The notes beneath the pieces are model-generated. The model did no database searches, was not told where the DNA came from, and saw only the letters and a list, made by a program, of their open reading frames with translations. A program made the translations under genes and the position numbers. A stretch of 64,000 bases of DNA from Saccharopolyspora gregorii (lineage in GTDB: Bacteria > Actinomycetota > Actinomycetes > Mycobacteriales > Pseudonocardiaceae), in assembly GCF_024734405.1 (NCBI RefSeq), contig NZ_CP059556.1, positions 4,898,001 to 4,962,000 on the forward strand. The letters run 5' to 3'. Positions 59,805-64,000 of the stretch are shown here, piece after piece. Numbering within the stretch: position 1 is the stretch's first letter; each line of letters starts with the position of its first letter.

Positions 59805-61202
59805 TCACCCGGCCAATCCGCGCGCCCACGCGTAGAGCTCCAGCAGCTGGAACAGCAGCGGGAGCACCGCGATGGCCGTGCAGGTGTCGAAGATGTTCGC
59901 CAGATGTCCCCAGATCGGCAGCATCCGGCGGTGCAGCGGGCGCAGCGCTCCCAGCACCAGCGCCAACAGCACCAGGAGCACGCCGATCACGAGGACCGCG
60001 CGCCAGCCAGGGGTGAACTCCCTCGCGAAGTTCAGCACCACCAGGGCCAGCCCGCTGGTCCCGGCCACCACCAGCGACACTCGCTGCCAGGCGCTGAACA
60101 GCGCGCGCGAACGCAGCAGCACCGAGCACGCGAGCACGCTCACCAGCGCCCAGGGCGCCCACCCGGACTCAGCCATGATCAGCGGAAACGCGGCGACGAG
60201 GACGGCGGCGGCGCAGACCAGCGCGGCGCTGAGGTACCGGTCGGCGTTGCCGGTGCGGGAGGTGACCTCCTCGGCCTCGGCCGGGTCGATGTCCTGCTGG
60301 AGGTCCGTGGCGTTGCGCGGCAGCTGCGGTCCGCGCAGGAACGCCGCGCGAACGGTCACCTTGGGGGCGAACACCACGACTCCGAACACGATTCCGGCGA
60401 GCACACCGGCCGTCTGCCCCGGGCTCAGGCCGAAGCCGACGCCCAGCCACACCCCGCCGTGGACCACCGCGGCCAGCAGCAGGGCGGTCAGGAACGGACC
60501 GACCGGGATGGACCGATCGGCGAAGCGGTGCAGCACCAGCAGGAGGACCGCCGCGAGCGCCGCGCACCCGGTGCCCACGAGGAGGCCCGGCGGCGTCGGC
60601 ACCATGCCGCCGGGGACGCCGTCGGCGGCGATCAACCCGGCGATCCCGGCGTAACCGCACCCGGCGAGACCGGTGAGCCGGACCAGCGCGACGTCCTTGG
60701 CGTTCTTGGCCAGCGGCACCGCACCGCAGGTGAAGAGCACGGCCAGTCCGGCGGCGAAGCCGGCGTGCAGCCCGGTAGGCCCTGCGCCGAGCAGGATCAG
60801 CGCGAGCACCCCCACGACCGCTCCCGAGAGCGCCTGGAACAAGCGCGGCCCGTACTCCGGCTGCCAGCGGTCCGGATGCTTCTCGACGCTGGTGGCGATC
60901 CCGTCGGCGAGATCGTCGAAGTCCAGCTGCGGAAGCGGGTCGGCGGCCGGGCGCAGGTGCAGCCGCTCGCCTTCCAGCCAATCCAGCGTCTCCGGGGTGC
61001 CGTCCGGGTCCAGCGGCGACTCGCCGAGCCGCTGCAGCACCCAGGAGCCCGGCTCGTCCTCCGCGGGCTGCCGCCGGGTGTGGCTGAGCAGCACCGGCAG
61101 CAGGTCGGCCACCGAGGTCGACACCGGCACCGCCAAATCGGCCTTTCCGTCCGGGCCGAACACCGTGACCCTGCACAGCTCCGCGGCCCTGGCGCTGGTC
61201 AT
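59805..61202 (-). CDS. eccD: Type VII secretion integral membrane protein EccD
   Basis: 465 residues. The N-terminal about 100 residues form the ubiquitin-like domain (CRVTVFGPDGKADLAVPVST ... ESPLDPDGTPETLDWLEGE). Eleven or so hydrophobic helices follow, forming the channel part. ATG 61202 overlaps the eccC stop by four bases (ATGA). The last residues reach the cytoplasm (YAWARGLAG). Confidence 0.95.
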   Translation of the reverse strand: MTSARAAELCRVTVFGPDGKADLAVPVSTSVADLLPVLLSHTRRQPAEDEPGSWVLQRLGESPLDPDGTPETLDWLEGERLHLRPAADPLPQLDFDDLADGIATSVEKHPDRWQPEYGPRLFQALSGAVVGVLALILLGAGPTGLHAGFAAGLAVLFTCGAVPLAKNAKDVALVRLTGLAGCGYAGIAGLIAADGVPGGMVPTPPGLLVGTGCAALAAVLLLVLHRFADRSIPVGPFLTALLLAAVVHGGVWLGVGFGLSPGQTAGVLAGIVFGVVVFAPKVTVRAAFLRGPQLPRNATDLQQDIDPAEAEEVTSRTGNADRYLSAALVCAAAVLVAAFPLIMAESGWAPWALVSVLACSVLLRSRALFSAWQRVSLVVAGTSGLALVVLNFAREFTPGWRAVLVIGVLLVLLALVLGALRPLHRRMLPIWGHLANIFDTCTAIAVLPLLFQLLELYAWARGLAG

Positions 61203-64000
61203 CGGTTCTCCTTCCTGATCGTGCTCGTCGGCTGGGCCGCGGCGAATTCGTCTTCGACCAAACCGGTCTGGATGAGTTGGATGCCGCGCCGGGTGACCAG
61301 CTGGGCGCGGCCGGGCGGCAGCTTGCGCGGCTTCGCCTCCCCGATGAAGGTGCCCTCTTCTTTGGGGTAGGAGAGCAGCAGCGAGGGGGTGCCGAGTTCC
61401 CAGAGCCGTCGCAGCACCGGGTCCATCATCGCCCGCATGGCACCGGAAGTGCTCCTGGCGACCACCAGGTGGAGTCCGATGTGGACACCTTGCGGGATCA
61501 TCGACAGCAACGGGTCCAGCGCCGACCCCATCCCGCCACGGGTGAGCAGTTCGTAGTCGTCGACGACCAGGAACAGCTCCGGGCCCTCCCACCAGTCCCG
61601 CTTGCGCATGCGCTCCGACGAGATCTCCGGGCCCGGCACCCGCTTCACCATCGAGGCGGCGATCTGCTCGGCGAGCCCGTGCAGCGCTTCGGAGTTGATG
61701 CCGAAACCGACGTTGTACTCGGCGGGGACCTCCTGGTCGAGGTCGCGTCGCGCGTCGCCGAGAACGATCTTGGCTTCGTCGGGACCGTAGCGCCGCTGGA
61801 TCGAGCGCAGCGCCAGGCGCAGCAGGTTGGTCTTGCCGGTCGCGCCGTCGCCGAAGACCATCAGGTGCGGCTGCGCGTGGAAGTCGTGCCACACCGGCTG
61901 CAACCGCTGCTCGTCGTGGCCGATGCACATCCGGAACTCCCGTTCCGGGGCCGGCAGCTGCCGCGCGGGCAGCTTGGTCGGCAGCATCCGGACCGGCGGG
62001 GCGGGATCTCCCGGCCAGAACGCCCGGATCTCCTCGGTGACCGTCTTGGTCGCTTCGGAGAGGTCGTCCACATCGGAGCGCCCGTCCAACCGGGGCAGCG
62101 CGGTGAGGAAGTGGTAGCCGTCCGAGGTGATCCCACGACCGGCCTGGTTCGGCACGGTCGCGGCCTTGCGCGAACCGAACTCCGATTCCATCGAGTCGCC
62201 GAGGCGCAGTTCGAGCTTGGTGCCGAGCAGGTCCCGGAGCCAGGTGCGGATCTCCGACCACCTGGTAGCGGCCAGCACCAGGTGGATGCCGAACGACAAT
62301 CCGCGCGACGCCAGCTCGCCGATCTTCGACTCCAGCTCCTGGAAGTCCTGCTTGACCGTGAACCAGCCGTCCACCACGAGGAACACGTGCCCGTGCGGAT
62401 CGTCGATCTCCCCGCGCGACCGAGCCCGCAGGTACGCCGAGATCGACTCGAACCCGTGCTCGGCGAACAGGGACTCCCGGCGCTCCAGCAGCTGGGTCAG
62501 CTCGGCGATGGTGCGCACCACCCGGTCCCGTTCCATCCGGGTCGCCACCGAACCCACGTGCGGCAACCCGGAGAGCGACATGATGCCTCCACCGCCGAAG
62601 TCCATGCAGTAGAACTGGACGTCCCGCGGGGTGTTGTGCAGCGCGAGCCCCAGCACCAGGGTCCGCAGCAACGTGGACTTGCCGCTCTGCGGTGCACCGG
62701 CGATGCCGACGTGGCCCTCCGAACCGGACAGGTCCGCGGTCATAAGGTCCCGCGACTGCTCGTAGGGCCGGTCCACGACGGCCACCGGAACCCGCAGCGG
62801 GGTACGGCCACCGGTGGGCTCGACGGTCATGCCGCGGATCGGGTCCGGCACCACGCTGGGCAGCAAGCCGTCCAGGCTCGGCGCGGCCGACAGCGGCGGC
62901 AGCCAGATCTGGCGGGCGGGCGGCCCGGATCCCTTCAACCGTCCGATGAGGACCTCGATCAGCGACGGGGTGTCCTCGCCGGGCTCCTCTTCCTGGTTAG
63001 GCTCCGGTTCCGAGGCGTCCTGCTCCTCCCGCTGCCGGATCTGGTGCAGGCTCGGGTAGGGCTGCGTGCGGAAGGGGACGACCTCGGAGAACGCCCGCTC
63101 TTCCGACGTGGCCGGAGCCGCGCCGTCGCGCTCCGGGCAGGGCCCGGAGACGTAGGCGCCCTTGAACCGCACCAGCGTGGTGGTGTCGATCTTCAGGTAG
63201 CCGTTGCCCGGGTCGGACGGCAGCTCGTAGGCCTTGGCCTGACCGATCACGGCCCGCGACTCCATCGAGGAGAACGTGCGCAGCGCGATCCGGTAGGACA
63301 GGTGGCCCTCCACGCGGTGGATGCGGCCCTCGTCCAGCCGTTGCGAAGCCAGCAGCAGGTGCACCCCGAGGCTGCGGCCGAGCCGCCCGATGGACACGAA
63401 CAGGTCCATGAACTCGGCCTTGCTGGCCAGCAGCTCGCTGAACTCGTCGACCACCAGCAGCAGGTCCGGGAACGGCACCAGTTGCGCGCCCCCGGCCCTG
63501 GCCTTCTCGTACTCGAACGACGACGAATGCCCGCTGGCGCGCAACAACTCCTGGCGCCGCACCAGCTCGCCGTTGAGCGCGTCCTGCATCCGGTCGACCA
63601 GCGGCAGTTCGTCGGCGAGGTTGGTGATCACCGCCGAGGTGTGCGGCAGCTCGTCCATGCCCAGGAACGTCGCGCCGCCCTTGAAGTCGACCAGCACCAG
63701 GTTGAGGATCTCCGACGAGTGCGTCGCCGCGAGCCCGGCCACCAAGGTGCGCAGCAGCTCGCTCTTGCCGGAGCCGGTGGCGCCGATCAGCATGCCGTGC
63801 GGGCCCATCCCGCCCTGGGCGGGTTCCTTCAGGTCCAGCTCGACGACCTCGCCCTCGGTGGTGACGCCGATCGGCACCTGCAACCGCGAGCGCTGCGCGG
63901 CGCGGGGCCGCCACTGCGCCGGCACGTCGAACGTGCGCGGATCGCGGATGCCGAGCAGCGTGGTCAGCTCGAAGTCGCTCTCCAACGGCTGGTCGACCAC
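61199..64000 (-). CDS. eccC: Type VII secretion FtsK/SpoIIIE ATPase EccC, 5' end outside the window
   Basis: 933 residues visible, open at the right edge; the N-terminal membrane helices and the stalk/DUF domain are missing. Three ATPase modules are seen. Walker A motifs are GATGSGKSE (near 63770), GAPQSGKST (near 62690) and GDGATGKTN (near 61845). Acidic Walker B strands are LNLVLVDFKGG, VQFYCMDFGGGG and AKIVLGDARRD. EccCa and EccCb are therefore one polypeptide. The last modules bind the WXG100 substrate signal and power export. Confidence 0.96.
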   Translation of the reverse strand: MVDQPLESDFELTTLLGIRDPRTFDVPAQWRPRAAQRSRLQVPIGVTTEGEVVELDLKEPAQGGMGPHGMLIGATGSGKSELLRTLVAGLAATHSSEILNLVLVDFKGGATFLGMDELPHTSAVITNLADELPLVDRMQDALNGELVRRQELLRASGHSSSFEYEKARAGGAQLVPFPDLLLVVDEFSELLASKAEFMDLFVSIGRLGRSLGVHLLLASQRLDEGRIHRVEGHLSYRIALRTFSSMESRAVIGQAKAYELPSDPGNGYLKIDTTTLVRFKGAYVSGPCPERDGAAPATSEERAFSEVVPFRTQPYPSLHQIRQREEQDASEPEPNQEEEPGEDTPSLIEVLIGRLKGSGPPARQIWLPPLSAAPSLDGLLPSVVPDPIRGMTVEPTGGRTPLRVPVAVVDRPYEQSRDLMTADLSGSEGHVGIAGAPQSGKSTLLRTLVLGLALHNTPRDVQFYCMDFGGGGIMSLSGLPHVGSVATRMERDRVVRTIAELTQLLERRESLFAEHGFESISAYLRARSRGEIDDPHGHVFLVVDGWFTVKQDFQELESKIGELASRGLSFGIHLVLAATRWSEIRTWLRDLLGTKLELRLGDSMESEFGSRKAATVPNQAGRGITSDGYHFLTALPRLDGRSDVDDLSEATKTVTEEIRAFWPGDPAPPVRMLPTKLPARQLPAPEREFRMCIGHDEQRLQPVWHDFHAQPHLMVFGDGATGKTNLLRLALRSIQRRYGPDEAKIVLGDARRDLDQEVPAEYNVGFGINSEALHGLAEQIAASMVKRVPGPEISSERMRKRDWWEGPELFLVVDDYELLTRGGMGSALDPLLSMIPQGVHIGLHLVVARSTSGAMRAMMDPVLRRLWELGTPSLLLSYPKEEGTFIGEAKPRKLPPGRAQLVTRRGIQLIQTGLVEDEFAAAQPTSTIRKENR

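Noticed and set aside
64000-64000. Start of eccC within the window
   Set aside because: The frame is open to the edge and the family's N-terminal membrane part is missing, so the apparent first codon is an artefact of the window boundary.

Overview
The window is GC-rich DNA with mostly G/C third codon positions and many GTG starts. It looks like an actinobacterium, probably of the Pseudonocardiales (Saccharopolyspora-like). That placement is inferred from gene content, not from a marker gene. I saw no tRNA, rRNA, insertion sequence or CRISPR array.

Left end (1-1752): the tail of an EspC-like type VII secretion partner, a T7SS-type secreted toxin whose conserved N-terminus is split by an apparent one-base frameshift, and a small putative immunity gene.

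1803-9701: a catabolic island. Five minus-strand genes (7900 down to 2564) encode the lower gallate / protocatechuate 4,5-cleavage route: 4-oxalomesaconate tautomerase, OMA hydratase, CHA aldolase, 2-pyrone-4,6-dicarboxylate lactonase and an aromatic-acid-type MFS importer. A GntR/FCD regulator closes the run. A divergent SDR gene and a TetR regulator follow. No ring-cleavage dioxygenase is present in the window.

9921-15417: housekeeping-type genes: a HIT protein, a SpoIIM-like membrane protein, an OmpR-type response regulator with its histidine kinase, and a membrane-anchored beta-propeller protein.

15618-64000: a type VII secretion (ESX-like) locus, all on the minus strand. From the right edge inward it runs eccC (5' end outside the window), eccD, eccB, a Pro-rich protein with an ART-like C-terminus, an EccA-type AAA+ ATPase fused to a parallel beta-helix, a YbaB-like protein and a WXG100-like protein. 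Next is a single uninterrupted 10,946-codon ORF filling half the window (17826-50666). Its N-terminus is WXG100-like, as expected for T7SS export. The rest is a string of putative enzymatic domains: eight papain-fold (glutamine-deamidase/peptidase type), two ADP-ribosyltransferases, four His/Cys caspase/CHAT-like modules (one degenerate), a GT-A-like domain with DxD, a phosphoribosyltransferase-like domain, three J-like domains, a tandem metallopeptidase (one copy dead) and a DUF3626-like domain, joined by Pro-rich and acidic linkers. Downstream lie a small ORF, a two-repeat YrhB/Imm35 plus papain-fold protein that may be a decoy immunity factor, and an SseB-like T7SS-associated protein.

The most interesting hypothesis is that the giant protein is a T7SS-exported, possibly self-processing, poly-effector, analogous in logic (not homology) to MARTX toxins.
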